DNA from: Gorsachius magnificus
Lineage: Eukaryota; Chordata; Aves; Pelecaniformes; Ardeidae
Direction of reading: 5' to 3'
DNA: 64,000 nucleotides
Assembly (NCBI GenBank): GCA_034008185.1
Contig: CM067095.1
Coordinates: 7,362,610 to 7,426,609 of the forward strand
Below the pieces are notes generated by a model. The model saw only the letters and a list, made by a program, of their open reading frames with translations. It did no database searches and was not told the origin of the DNA. This document shows, piece after piece, positions 52,201 to 63,564 of this stretch. The translations under genes and the position numbers were made by a program. How positions within the stretch are numbered: the first letter of the stretch is position 1; each line of letters opens with the position of its first letter.

Positions 52201-54965
52201 TATGGGTTGCAATTTTAGTGACACAATGAGACGCAGTTTACATATTTTTTTATACTTTTCAACTCACTCAAAGTCAGCAGTGGGCAGGAGCTCTCTGTTT
52301 GACTGAAACAATGGTAGAAATGAAGTAGCTTCAGAAACAGTTATAGCATGGGTGATAGCATCTAAGCAGAGGGGGCCTGGTAATGCAGACGATGTGTTAT
52401 GCTTTAGTATCACTGTTATCTTGTCTGAGAATTTTATTATTTTCTGGCAGGAATAACTTGAAGGAACAACAGTGGTTCTGGCCATGACAGTGGGTGACCA
52501 ACTCTACTGTAGTTTATAGGAATTCCTTATTTAGCAGAAGAGTAAATATTGTTCCTGTTGGCGCTCCCCGTCACCCCTGCCCCTCCCAGGCAGGCAGCTC
52601 CCTTCCTCTGAAGAGGGGGGGTTAATGTGCGGTCTGACCCATCAGCAGATCCTCTGTCCCCAGCCTGCAGGGATGTTTCTTGACTGAAATCAGATATTTT
52701 TGGCCAGGATCCTACTGTGCTGGCAACCAGGGAGTGTTTGACGATGTATATATGCAGTGTGTACTTTGTACATCACTTCCACAGAACAAAGTGAGTTGCT
52801 GTCTATGGCCCTTGGCCCAAACAAAGAATAAGGCTGCAGCCTGCCTTTGGGTTACTTATTTTGCGTGGCAGTTTTCTGGTGGTTTGGTTTTTGGGTGTGG
52901 TTTTTTTTTTACATTTTTCTCCTTAAACTGCATCTCTAAGTTCTTACTTTCTCATCTTGGAAAGTACAATGTTTCACAAATTATAGTACACAGAAGGAAA
53001 CTAGAGTTTAGCTGTTTTGAGCTTCCCTGTGAGCATTTCTTGTAGTGCCATTACTGAGGCTGTTATCTGAAAAATAGCTCTATTAAACAAAGAGCTTTGA
53101 TATGTAGGAAGAAAATTATCTGATATTCCTTTCCATGTTAAATTATTGTACTGATGCACGTCCAGGAGGAACTGTATTTTTCTTGCAGCAAGAGCAGTTA
53201 GGTGTTCACAGGACCAAACGTTTCCTTCACAGGAAGATGTTATTAAAAGTTGCTCTACAAAATGTTTTGCTGTTTGTCATTATGAGTTATGGCTAATGTA
53301 ACAGTTCCAGGAGAGAGGCAGAATTCGTTCACGAAGTTTGCTCTGCACACACACCTGAGCTTTGTGGAAGGATTTAGGTGTGGGTGGCTGAAGGAACTGG
53401 CCAGCAGAGCAGGACACGGGGTGTAGGTGAGCCAGCAATGTGCCCCCACCCACACCGCTGCAGCAGGGCAGGCGCCTGGCACCACGTCAGGGCTGGGGAG
53501 CCTGTTCGAGGTGGGGGGGCCTTGCTTCAGCTGAAGTGCAAGACTGCTGTGCTTGCGGGCAACAGATCTAAGGAGGTTTTCTTTGCCTCATGCTTTCCTC
53601 CAGTTGTCTTAGGCAAGTCCCACCTCAGTATGCAGCTTTTGTGGGGACTCCTGTTAGACACCGTTGCTGTCATCTGAGCCCAAGCCCCAGAGCCGAGCTG
53701 TAATTGCACAAGGCAGCTTCAGGCTCTTCAGTACCTGGGTTTGTAGTGCCTGCGCCTTTCATGGGTCTTGTCTGTTGACAGACTAGAAAATAAGTTTGAT
53801 TTCAGAAGTTCCTTTGATTTCAACTGCCATAGCTTCAAAGAAAAATTACTCATAGAATTGACTTTCTTGAAGTCATGGCACAAATATTACCCTTTACTGT
53901 CCATTGAAATCCTCCTAAGTGGCTACTCTGATCCAAATAAGTTCCGCTCTCAAGATGGCAGTGCACAGCGTGAGTTACTTTATTTTGCAGCACTAATGTA
54001 CCCTGTATTGAGTGTCTGAGGCAGGCAATTCTGTAAGTGTAAATAATAACTGATTTTGACAAAAATGTGTTGTACACTGGAGACCCTTCAGACAAGCAAA
54101 GAGTGGCTTTCACACATTTTTTTCCAGACAGATTGTAGAGCACAATGAAGAAATCCAGATTTGTGACACTCTGGGTGATTCCTACTCCCCTACTGGAAAA
54201 AAAAGACCACACTGCTTCACTGGTGGCTTTTTGTTTGTGACAAATGCATTGACATGACTTTTTCTCTGATTATTCATTTTCCTTAATAGGTTTGAAAGAG
54301 GGGAATCTCCTTGACAGTGTTATGGAAGGAAGCAGGAGCTACACTGTGGCAGAGAGGAGGTATGAGGCATCCAACACACCCTGGCTCTGCAGCTGTAGAA
54401 TGAAATGCTGTGCTCTCACCTGCAAAATGTAAGTGATGCAAATTCCATCTATTGTGGGGCAATCTCTGTTTTTAAATCGGGGAGGATTGCTCCTGAAGAT
54501 GATATAAGCAGTAAAAGAAAAAAGGACAATACAGGAAATATAATACATACCATGCACATACAGTGAATAAAAACACAGCACTGCACATGTGGAGTGCATG
54601 TTTAATGAAGGAATGGTGAAGCATTTGCTGATACAAATGTAGGGGGGTCACCGTCTGACCTTGCCTGTCTGTCCCTGCATCTCTGCGTGTGCACGCCTGG
54701 CAATGCAGGGTGCTGCAGGAACCCGCTTTGGGTGCTGCCAAACTGCCCCCAGGCTGGCAGCAGGAAAGTCTCGTGGGGTTTTGTGCTGCCCTTGTAGCAG
54801 CTGTAATGCTCAGGGGCTCTCAGGGAGAAACACTGCGGTGCTGTGCTGTGCCACGTGCTTGCTGGCTCAGGGCACGTGGGAGGTTGGTGGGAACGTCTGC
54901 GCTTATATGGGATCTGCTGCGATGCGTGCGCAGTCGGTGCCGCAGGGGGAGGCTGATGGAACAAT
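49201..54965. other. Intergenic with GC-richer stretches
   Basis: Background AT-rich DNA with GC-richer patches at about 50880-51110, 52555-52670, 53340-53560 and 54640-54960. The last has several CpG dinucleotides and three overlapping 113-121-codon ORFs on both strands, which I take as stop-poor sequence rather than genes. Confidence 0.5.
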
Positions 54966-55103
54966 ATCTCCTTCTCTGGAGATATTCAAAGCCCGCCTGG
55001 ACAAAGTCCTGTGCAGCCTGCTCTAGGTGACCTTGCTTTAGCAGGGGGGTTGGACTGGGTGATCTCCCAAGGTCCCTTCCAACCCTTGCCATTCTGTGAA
55101 AGT
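54966..55103 (+). mobile_element. CR1 LINE 3'-end fragment
   Basis: The stretch from CTCCTTCTCTGGAGATATTC through GGTCCCTTCCAACCC to CCATTCTGTGA matches the terminal ~140 bases of avian CR1. Only one copy of the terminal octamer is present. It is severely 5'-truncated, and its left boundary is approximate. ORFs running through it on either strand are not genes. Confidence 0.88.
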
Positions 55104-58100
55104 GGATGCGGGAAGGTATTGCTGGGAACTGCATCCCCCATCAGAGCCTCCCCACCTGGTCGGGGCAAGTTAAAGCAGCAAAATGCTTTCTACAGTAGAC
55201 TTTGCTGCAAAGACACACTGAAGATAATGTTTGTACCTACTCCTAACTTTATTCTGTTCAGTAGATATTCGTGTGTGTGTATAACACCCTATTCAAAAGA
55301 TGCATAATCCAAGGAGATTTGGCTGTCAACATTACCAGAGCACTGGCCAAATCATTCTGGAAGTGAGATCTTCAGATATGGCTCTTCCACACCAGCATGA
55401 TTTAGACTGTTAGTTGCTGGTGTTACCAACATTTTACTCCAACTTTTTTCATCTCCACACCATGTACATCATCTGCGTAGTGATACTTCTCTGTGTACCG
55501 TTTGCCCTACACAGAAGTTTGACATCTTTAATTAACTTTTCTTTTCCAGATTGTGATTGAACACTCTTCCTAACAACAGATTAGTAGTAAAGGCTCAGGA
55601 AAGCTGCTTAGAGTGTTCCCAACATTAAACTAATTTTTTGCCAGGTGATAATCAGCTACTAGTGCTGCTATCCCCTTAGTTTGAAGGTATAAGAAATTAT
55701 TTATAACATCACCAAATAATGGATAGTCTGGTTTTTAAGAACTAATTCTGGAAGACCTTTTGCATGCTGTGTGTTGACTTGCTGTTACTAGTAGGCAATA
55801 CTGAGCAGCCTTTTAGGCATATAAAAACATAAGACTGAAAAATATCCCCACATCATAGGGTTGATACGTAAACTTGCAGTGTATTCTATTGACTGCACTG
55901 CTGAGATTTTAATGCATAATATACAATCTAAACACATAGTATTCAGTTTAGCCATTGCGAAACATAGTCTACAGGCTTTTTTTTTATTATTATTATATAA
56001 TTATGTCCTTTGCTGCTGCTGCAGAAAGTTGTCTGTGCAAAGATTCACAGATGCTAAGCCTCAGTTCCTGAAGCCTCCCACGCAGTCATCAGCAGAGCAT
56101 GTGAAAGTCCCATGGGTCGGTACGAGGACTGAGCTTTGCCCTTTTTCCTCTATGAACACATGCTCATATATCCCCCTCCTTTTTTTTTATTCTTTTGGAG
56201 ATGGTAAAATATGACAAATTAGTGATACATGACTGGCTAAGTGAGAAGACATGCTCCCATTTAGTTGACCTGTGAAGAATATGAAACAAAAATGCCAGAA
56301 GGAATCATGTTACAGTCAATATAATATGAATTTTAAGTTGTCAAAAATCCTAGTATATAAGGCCCAGATTTTCCAAGGAGCATTTGATCTTTGCTGCTTA
56401 ACTTGAGACACATTGGGAGGGTAAAAAATTATGTTTTGGTGTGCATTTTCCTCCAGAATATTATCAGCACAAACTAAAACCTAAGGCTTTTGCTGTGACA
56501 GAGTTGCTCATTTTACTTCAACTTTTTTTTTCTTTTGGCTTGAACTGGTTTATGCGTTATTGCATGTTCCTAAGTAGAGATAAGCAAATGCTTTAGCTTG
56601 GAGCATGCTTAAAGGCACACATGCAATGCCCAGTCAAGCCTGCTTTTATACAGTAACCACAGAAAATAACATGGGGAGAGAAAATTTCAATTGCCTTTGG
56701 TATAGGTAAATTAGCCAGCCTGAAACTGCTCTATTGGGAATTACCCTTAGCAAATTAACAACTGGTCAAGGGAGCTGTTTTGTTTGGCAAAGATGCACTG
56801 AACAATGCCTAAAAGCCACCTTTTTGACTCAATATTTCTGTCATGTGTCAGCACCTGGTGAATATGCTGTCAGTGGCACAGTTAGTATTGTAATCACCCT
56901 TGACAAGATGAAATATGGCCTCTGAATTCCAAGAACATATGGGATTATTGAGAAAGAAAATTGTGTGAACAAGGGCAATTATAGCAGTAACTATCCATGA
57001 CATACCACACTGAGTCATCCAAGCATAACATAGATATAATGAAAATATTTTTAAAGGCAAACATGATGTAAACCAGTGCCAAAATTATCTAATTTATTAT
57101 TCTGTCGTGAATGATAAATGTTAAAAATACCCTCTACATTTCACAAAATAGCAAGAAAGCATTCTTTTATGTGTGCCTTGCTACATGATTTAGAGGGATA
57201 CAAAGGGAGGAAGCTTTCTTTGTAATGGGTATTGAAAGATGATGAAACACCTTTCTCATCTAAATTCCAATCTTTAATTTTTCAGGATATAATTGCTCTA
57301 GTTATTCTTCATCACATAATTCCCCTGCTATTTAACTTCCCACCACATCTACACAGCTATGCAACATAGAGGAGGCAGCTGGCAGCCTATTAATCATAAT
57401 AGAGCTAGCGTTAACCTTGAAAACATGTCATCTACAAGATTGCGCCCCTATGATGACAAGCTTTTCGGGCTATTTGTTCTTTGCGATGTAACATTGCTGG
57501 ATTTACATTATCATTGTCAGATGAAATTGTAGTAGTAATAAAGTTTGAATACAATATGCATTTGGGGTTTTTTTTTAAAAAAAAAGAAAGACAATTTTTA
57601 TAATGCACTTCATTATGACCCATTTCCCTGCTGTAGTGTGAAGCTAGTCCTAAAGCCAAAGTTTTGGTCTCTGAGCCACTGAAGTGAGGCCTGAACCTTG
57701 TGCTGGTTTTCTGCACTGGCTGTACTAAACCCCAGAAGACCTGTTGCTGCTGGAGAGGCCACAAGCTGGCTGTCCTGCAGGGACCCACCCATTTGATGCA
57801 GCTCTGGAACATCAGCAAAGCCAGTCCCAGCTTTTGCGCTGCTGCCACGTACATGGCAGGTGGCCCTGCTTCACATAGAAGGATGCTCCCATCTCTCTGT
57901 TAGACTCTGCAGCCACAGTAAGAAAGACATCTGTCAGAAAAAAGTGGAGAAATCTCTGTCCTAATGCTGTAGCAATTCACAGATGCTTTCCATTGTAACA
58001 GGGCACTGCAGAGCGTAAAAATGTACCGCAGCGGCTGGAGGAACAGGGTGCAGGTTAGGGGCCAGTCCCTACAATGCTTTTGTCCTCAGCACTGAAGCCA

Positions 58101-58130
58101 GCAACAGGTGAAAGGACCAAAATTATGGTG
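55104..58130. other. Intergenic, nothing recognised
   Basis: Unique sequence. A perfect T9A9 palindrome lies at 57568-57585. The 140-codon minus-strand ORF at 57432-57854 has no recognisable domain. Confidence 0.5.
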
Positions 58131-58245
58131 TAGCATTATTATTTGATAATAAATGCTCTGTTTGGCAACTGTGAATTTCAAAGCACTTAAAAAAGAGGAT
58201 GGTATCATCGCCTGCGTTTCACTGATGGGATAAACACGTAGTTAG
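58131..58245 (-). mobile_element. MIR-like SINE relic (reverse orientation)
   Basis: CAAAGCACTTAAAAAAGAGG, ATGGTATCATCGCCTGCGTT and TCACTGATGGGATAAAC resemble the reverse complement of the MIR 3' half (aaagcactt ... ataatatcattatcc ... ttacagatggggaaac). It is a weaker match than the other three. Confidence 0.42.
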
Positions 58246-59184
58246 GAAAAGGTACCTGCTCATGCAGCAGGGTAACAGCAGAGCAGTGACAAAACCCTTG
58301 GCATTTCTGAATCAGCATTTTTTTCTGACCATGCCTGTGCTCCCAGGCATCCAAAACATGGATAGTTGGTGGCAGTTGATGGTTGCTACAGTTACTTGGC
58401 TGCAGGGGAGTGCAAACTGCCACAGAAAAATTAATTGTTGCACGTGCAACCCTCTCCTCCCATCCAGCAAATTCTGTCTCCCACCACAGAAAAAAGCAGA
58501 GAGGATGATGCAGGTGTGGTTATTATATAAATTTTTTAATATATATGATTTTATAGATGTAAAAAAAATGTGTGTATCTAAATATAAGCACGTGTGCATG
58601 TGTATGTATGTCACACACAATGCTATGTTCTGAGCCCTGGTAGAATGACCTGGTGGAGTCTCCTTCTCTGGAGATATTCAAAGTCCGCCTGGACAATGTC
58701 CTGTGTAACGTGCTCTAGGTGAACCTGCAGGAGGGTTGGACTAGATGGTCTCCCAAGGTCCCTTCCAACCCTTGCCATTCTGTGATTCTGTGTGATTCTG
58801 TGACTTTCCCCTCTAAGTCTGAGACAGAATCTGTTTGTCATACCATGAATGTCATTTTTTTCACCTAGGAACTGACCTTGACCAGGTTGCTGGAATAGTT
58901 GCGTTGGAAGAAATAATCTGCAGGACCTGCTTCATAAAATAGGCTCCTTTCTTAAAGGGGAGGAATTTACTTTCCCCGGTGTATTCTGTGGGTGTAAACT
59001 TTAATAAAAAAACATTCTCTGTGCATGACTTAGGCACACCTGATGCATAGAGTAGGGCTCCTCATATGAGAAAAGCTCTGCTTGTTTAATCACAATAGCA
59101 CTCATAGGGAGCCAAAATTGTTATGCTGTTGTTTATAACTCATGTCAAAAGAATAATTTGAACAAATACAAAGTTATTTTAGGA
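58246..59184. other. Intergenic downstream of ADGRD1
   Basis: Contains a degenerate TG-rich stretch near 58570-58618 and the CR1 3' end at 58647-58802. Otherwise I see nothing. Confidence 0.5.
58647..58802 (+). mobile_element. CR1 LINE 3'-end fragment
   Basis: This is the same CR1 3' end as at 54966-55103, in the same orientation. It has GGTGGAGTCTCCTTCTCTGG at the left and CCATTCTGTGATTCTGTG plus a further GATTCTGTGA at the right, so the terminal repeat is present about three times. A short deletion removes a few bases after CCTGC compared with the other copy. It is non-coding. Confidence 0.88.
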
Positions 59185-59199
59185 AATTAAGGTTTCTTA

Positions 59200-59205
59200 T
59201 TTATT
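59200..59205 (-). promoter_or_regulatory. Candidate poly(A) signal AATAAA for ADGRD1
   Basis: A canonical AATAAA hexamer is read on the minus strand, 3.5 kb downstream of the ADGRD1 stop codon, followed by an AT-rich stretch. Such hexamers are common by chance in AT-rich DNA, so this is only a candidate. Confidence 0.25.
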
Positions 59206-60139
59206 TGGGAAAAGAAAACCAACAAAACTAAATTATCTTACTACTTACTGGCAAAGTCATTCTTGCTATATTACCTATTTTAAAACTCACATCTCATTCA
59301 ATTAAGATTTCATACCATTGACAAAATGATGCTGTCCTGAAAAAAATATTGCAATAGCTGCTATATACAAGCCCATAAATAAACTGAAAGATTTTCAGGC
59401 TTCAAAAGACTGAGGACAGGAAGAGATTGTTTAAAGATTCATTTGAGCATTTCTTATTCAGTACATTTGCTGCATTCAGTAACAACAAAAATATACTGAA
59501 TCAAACAAAAAGAATGGACTTAGATGGCAATGGAACACATATTTATACTTTGTGGGTTTTCATTAGTTTATCAAAACCAGAAGAAACCCCATCCCCAATC
59601 TAGTATTATAAATACAGTGTTGTAGCTCCTAACCTCATGTGACATAAACAACAAGATAAACTGCTTCATCAGAAGTAATGTTCAAAAGTTAAAGCATGGG
59701 ATGCAGGTTATCCACACTGAATCTCAGTAGATACAGGATAATAAATGCTTCCTCAATATACAATACATCTATGTCACATTCTAAAGTATAAAACCAAAAA
59801 CATTTTCCTCTTCGTCTTAGTTTTGGTGAACAATTTTAAAATACAGTATACCTGGATGAAAAACAGATTTAGCCCTTTACACGACTGCCATTTGGTACTG
59901 TCATTTGTACGTTGAGTGTTTTTTTCAAACGGACCTCGGGTGGTGACATAGGGGACCAATATACATCAGCACAGGAGGAAATGCAGGCAATGAAAATTGT
60001 GTAGAAGGTAATAGTCTTAAAAACTAAGATTTGAAAAAAAAAAAAGCTTTTAGGTTCATTCCTAGAACCATTTGTGCTATAATACAACGATTAGAAGAGA
60101 AACAAGAAGGGTTTCAATCTATATCCATGGTCACAGTGT

Positions 60140-60203
60140 AAAAAAAACCAACCCCAAAACAACTAAACAAACCAAAAAAACCAAAACCCACAACAAAACC
60201 CCA
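60140..60203. repeat. A/C-rich low-complexity tract
   Basis: The plus strand contains almost only A and C from AAAAAAACCAACCCC through CAACAAAACCCCAC. On the minus strand it is a T/G-rich stretch inside the probable ADGRD1 3' UTR. Confidence 0.88.
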
Positions 60204-62716
60204 CATGCTCCAGTATAAAAAAAATATGCTTAAATATGTTGTCTGCACACAATACAAACACTGAACTCTGTTATCACAGTACTGTTTGTTACAATCTCTT
60301 CCATACATTCCAAGGGCTCCTTCTGCTGTGTCTTTTGGGAGAAAAAAATAAAATAAAAAAAAAAAGAAAAAAAAGAAGTCATTCTCAGGCCAAGAAAAGC
60401 CCATACATATGTACAGCTGTAAGACAGTCCAATGTAGGAAAGGCTAGGAAAAAGCCATACACAAAAGCCAAAATAAAGGCATTGCCATTTAGAGCTTTAG
60501 CTTTTACTGACCTGCGCTTTCGAGTTAGCTGTCAACAACTTGAGTTACTTAGCAATAGGAAACACAAGAGTAGAAGCCTATATATTTCATGCATGTATAT
60601 GTGTGATATGCAGTCTGTCGCATTCTGCTCTGTTCCAGCTGCATAAATCCAGCATCTGCCTGATGAAACTAAGATAATTTCTGTAGAATGTTTTAATTCG
60701 TAGCCGCAGACAAACTTGGGTGGGCTGTGGGGTTTCAGGTTGGTGACCTTACCAACAAGTCTGGGCCAGGAAGGGGAGAAGGCACAGGAGATGGGAAAGA
60801 TTGATCCAAACTGAAACAGATCATTTTTTTCTTAGTTAAGGAAGAAAACATGGAGAAAATTTCTTTTGGATCAATCAAAAATGAAACGCATTGATGTTTT
60901 CTAAACTTTCAACTCCATTTCTTTTGGCTGAAAAAATTCACTGTATTCAGTCCTAATTGATGAATGTCTCCTGTTCCCTAAAGAACAATTTACTTTTAGT
61001 TTCTTCTTCACAAATTAACTATCCAATAAACAATTTCCACCCTACACATTAGGGTGCAAATACCTTTTCTCTTGGAAATCAATAGCAGATATCTTGCTAG
61101 GTTCACTGGTACCAGAAATGGTCTGAGCTGCTGAAAATACAAACCTTTAATTAAGAAAAAAAAACCCAACCAACACAAAACCTCTTAGCCAAAAATGAGA
61201 TTGAAGACTGCATATTTCCTTCCTTTTGTGTATTAGGAAATCTGATTTCCTTGGTAATTCCTGCAAACCAGTATGCCTGGTGTGTTAGGGACACAGCTGG
61301 TGCAAACAAGGGGGAGCTAGGGATATGAAGACATGGCTGCAAGGTCATTCTGCAAAGGGGGCCTCATCTTTGGAAACAGCTCTGGAGACCCTGGCTGCTG
61401 AGTAAATCCTAGAGCAAGACACATATTTAGGGGCTCTGAGCACCTCCGGGGCTTACAGTCTGCTCTACTCCCAGCTGGAATGGTGCATCACTGGCATGGC
61501 CATGATTGCACCCCCCTGTGCTCCAGACATCACTTCTGAGAACCTAGAGAACACTGGTCAAAAGAAAAATTACAGTGTTTCTTCCTCCTTAGAGATACTT
61601 CATAGCAGTACTAAAGCAGAAGCTATTAAGTGCTGAGCAGAGTTTAAAAACCACAAAAGGCTCTGCAGAGACCTATTTAAAAGATGTCTGTAGGTAACAA
61701 TACATAGACTTATTTGTAGTCTGGCTGCCTTCACAGTATATCATTGCGTTACATTTTTGTGGTTGGAATTCAGTGTCTCAATTTGACCAGTAAAAAGAGA
61801 AAGATAAGTCACAGTGCCAGGTTTTGATTTCCAAAAGCTACAAAGCTACAGCGCATTTGCGAAATGCACTTGATGGACAGTTGTTGATTGCATCCAAAAG
61901 CTTCCAGCAAAGCAATACAAATGCTTTGTATTGCGATATGTCAGCAGACACAAATCAGTGACAGAAACGCTGTGGACTGCTATAGGATGACCTTAGCCTT
62001 TTCTGCCTTTTATAGATAGGATGTAAACAGGAATATCTAAAATACTAATAGGCCACGTACAGAAGGATTACATGTTACATATGCTATTTATGAGCATAGA
62101 GACATGTGTATGCATTAGTTTTGCTAATTCTATGCCCATGCTGGGAGCTGAGCAGCTGAAACGTGCTTCTCCCTCAAGTCCTGGCTTCCTTGTAGCATTT
62201 AAATGAACGACCACACTATGTATTTTGAATAAGCTTCACTTCAATAATTGGATTCTGTAAGGTAATAAATGTAAACAGAGAGTGCACAGCAATACCAGAA
62301 TAGCCCCATTACAACATCACAATGGGAAGCATTTCATTTTAGAGCATAAAAATCCATCTTTCCAGAGCTATGTTGCCTTTCCTCAGTTCTGGGAGCTGGA
62401 ATGATTCAGATAGCACTAAGCCCTTTTTTGCGTACCTAGTGTTTTCATCATTGCTGACAAAACCATCCAGTGTATACTTGTGCTGGTTATTTTTACAGAT
62501 ATTGCTAATAGCCAAGTGGTAGAATATGTTACAGTTTCGAAGGTGAGCAGATGAGGGCTATTTACTCAACAAAACAATATGGCAATTTCCAATTTTTCAG
62601 GCAGTGATTAAAAAAGCAGTTTTCTACTGGTATTAACAGTGAGAAAAAACTGGTGGACACTGTGTCAGAGGTCCTGAATCTATGGCTTGGTTTTCACTGA
62701 GAAGCTGGTATTACTG

Positions 62717-62812
62717 TCAGACTGCTGATAAATCAATGCGGTTGGCTGAATTGGTGCTTTTATCCCAGGTGTTCAGCTTCGTGGGGGTTGTGCCTGGCCT
62801 GTTCCCAGTCAT
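62717..62812 (-). CDS. ADGRD1: ADGRD1 (GPR133) last coding exon, C-terminus and stop
   Basis: This 96-bp terminal coding segment gives 31 residues plus TGA. It opens [12 protein letters not shown] and ends NRIDLSAV. The opening ATG is an internal codon, not a start: minus-strand sequence TTTTCTAG ends an intron directly before it, and the upstream exon ends in ATT at a codon boundary, so the join reads NSDI-MTGNRPG in phase 0. The pattern of N-x-x-P-G, T-K-L, W-D-K-S and a DLSAV end matches my memory of human ADGRD1, with substitutions mostly in the Ser/Thr/Asn-rich middle. The last three residues SAV fit a class I PDZ ligand (Ser/Thr-x-hydrophobic), which is an inference. It is too short to appear as an ATG-to-stop ORF of usual minimum length. 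The alternative, a retrocopy, is unlikely because the intron is present. Confidence 0.92.
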   Translation of the reverse strand: MTGNRPGTTPTKLNTWDKSTNSANRIDLSAV

Positions 62813-63471
62813 CTAGAAAACAAAATAATATTGAAAATACATTTTTTTATTTTGCTAAATCACTCTTGTCTGGATGAAATAAAAGCTTGAAAGCATCTAT
62901 TTACATTACAGCCTTGACACAGTGTCTTGAGAGCATATGCTATAAAGGATTTTTAAACAGGATCTAAGGAGATTGGCAGCAATCACTTAATAGTACCTAT
63001 CACTCAGGAGTCTGGTTCATTATAAAAACAAATGTCTTTCACCTCAAGACTATTTAAGGAGAGCTAGAAAATCATATTCAGATTTTATTCCTCAGGCTTA
63101 AATGTAAAAGTGACCTATCAAAATCTCATCATCATCAGACAAATACATTGCCAAAATGCTGCTTGAATGAGTAATAAGAAGTCCGGTACAATTGGTGGGG
63201 AGAGTCTCATTGAACCATACTCCAGAGGTGATAAACCTTTGTTTACTTTTATTTGATAGTTTACCAGAAAGTAGAATTTTGTCCTTTGCTTTCAAAAGAG
63301 ATATTGCAGCTGCAACTTAATACTTACTGATTCCACCTGTCCACACCATGCATTAGGTTTGGTACTAAAACCACCCACATGCCTTCTTGTGTTCAGTTCT
63401 TTCTAACAGAATTTAACATGGAACACTTTCAAGCACAATAGGGAAAAAAAAAAGAAAGGTGGAATACTCAC
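62813..63471 (-). other. ADGRD1: Last intron of ADGRD1 (phase 0, GT-AG)
   Basis: The intron is 659 bp. On the minus strand it starts GTGAGTATTCC and ends TTTTCTAG. It separates two exons whose codons join without a split codon. The interior is AT-rich with an A/T-run near the donor (forward strand 63443-63453). I see no repeat family or second exon in it. Confidence 0.88.
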
Positions 63472-63564
63472 AATGTCTGAATTGAAGGGTTTTACATTGA
63501 TGTTGCGAGTCGAACTACTGGTAAGGGACCAGACCTTGGTTTTGTGCTTAAAGGCAGCTCTAAC
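63472..63564 (-). CDS. ADGRD1: ADGRD1 (GPR133) penultimate coding exon, membrane-proximal cytoplasmic tail
   Basis: This 93-bp exon encodes 31 residues in phase 0, starting [20 protein letters not shown] and ending NSDI. I recognise it from memory as the segment after the seventh membrane helix of adhesion GPCR D1, where the human protein has a nearly identical stretch. Known of the family: ADGRD1 is a plasma-membrane receptor with a cleaved GAIN domain and a tethered agonist, and it couples to Gs to raise cAMP. The exon carries none of the membrane core; it is the basic juxtamembrane tail. Splice signals fit: on the minus strand a pyrimidine-rich acceptor ending TTTTTTTCCTGAAG precedes it and the donor ATT|GTGAGT follows. 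The reading frame stays open past the acceptor into the intron, so a plain ORF call would wrongly extend it. The preceding exon lies beyond the window. Confidence 0.9.

Larger units (their letters stand above)
59185..62716 (-). other. ADGRD1: Probable 3' UTR of ADGRD1 (left end uncertain)
   Basis: Sequence downstream of the ADGRD1 stop has no coding exon, and on the minus strand much of it is T-rich like avian 3' UTRs. Candidate poly(A) signals on the minus strand are ATTAAA at 61151-61146 and 60697-60692, and AATAAA at 59205-59200 in the context CCAAATAAATAAG. Which one is used cannot be decided by reading; I placed the end just past the farthest one. An A/C-rich low-complexity patch lies at 60140-60203 and an A-rich patch at 60342-60378. 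The call is an inference from position. Confidence 0.4.

Noticed and set aside
54661..55168. Overlapping 60-121-codon ORFs on both strands
   Set aside because: GC-rich stop-poor DNA running into a CR1 3' end; no coding signal in any single frame.
56353..56385. Phrase GGCCCAGATTTTCCAAGGAG resembling an old reptilian repeat end
   Set aside because: About 20 bases only; similar phrases are common and no second end was found.
57568..57585. T9A9 palindrome
   Set aside because: Simple adjacent homopolymers; expected in AT-rich DNA.
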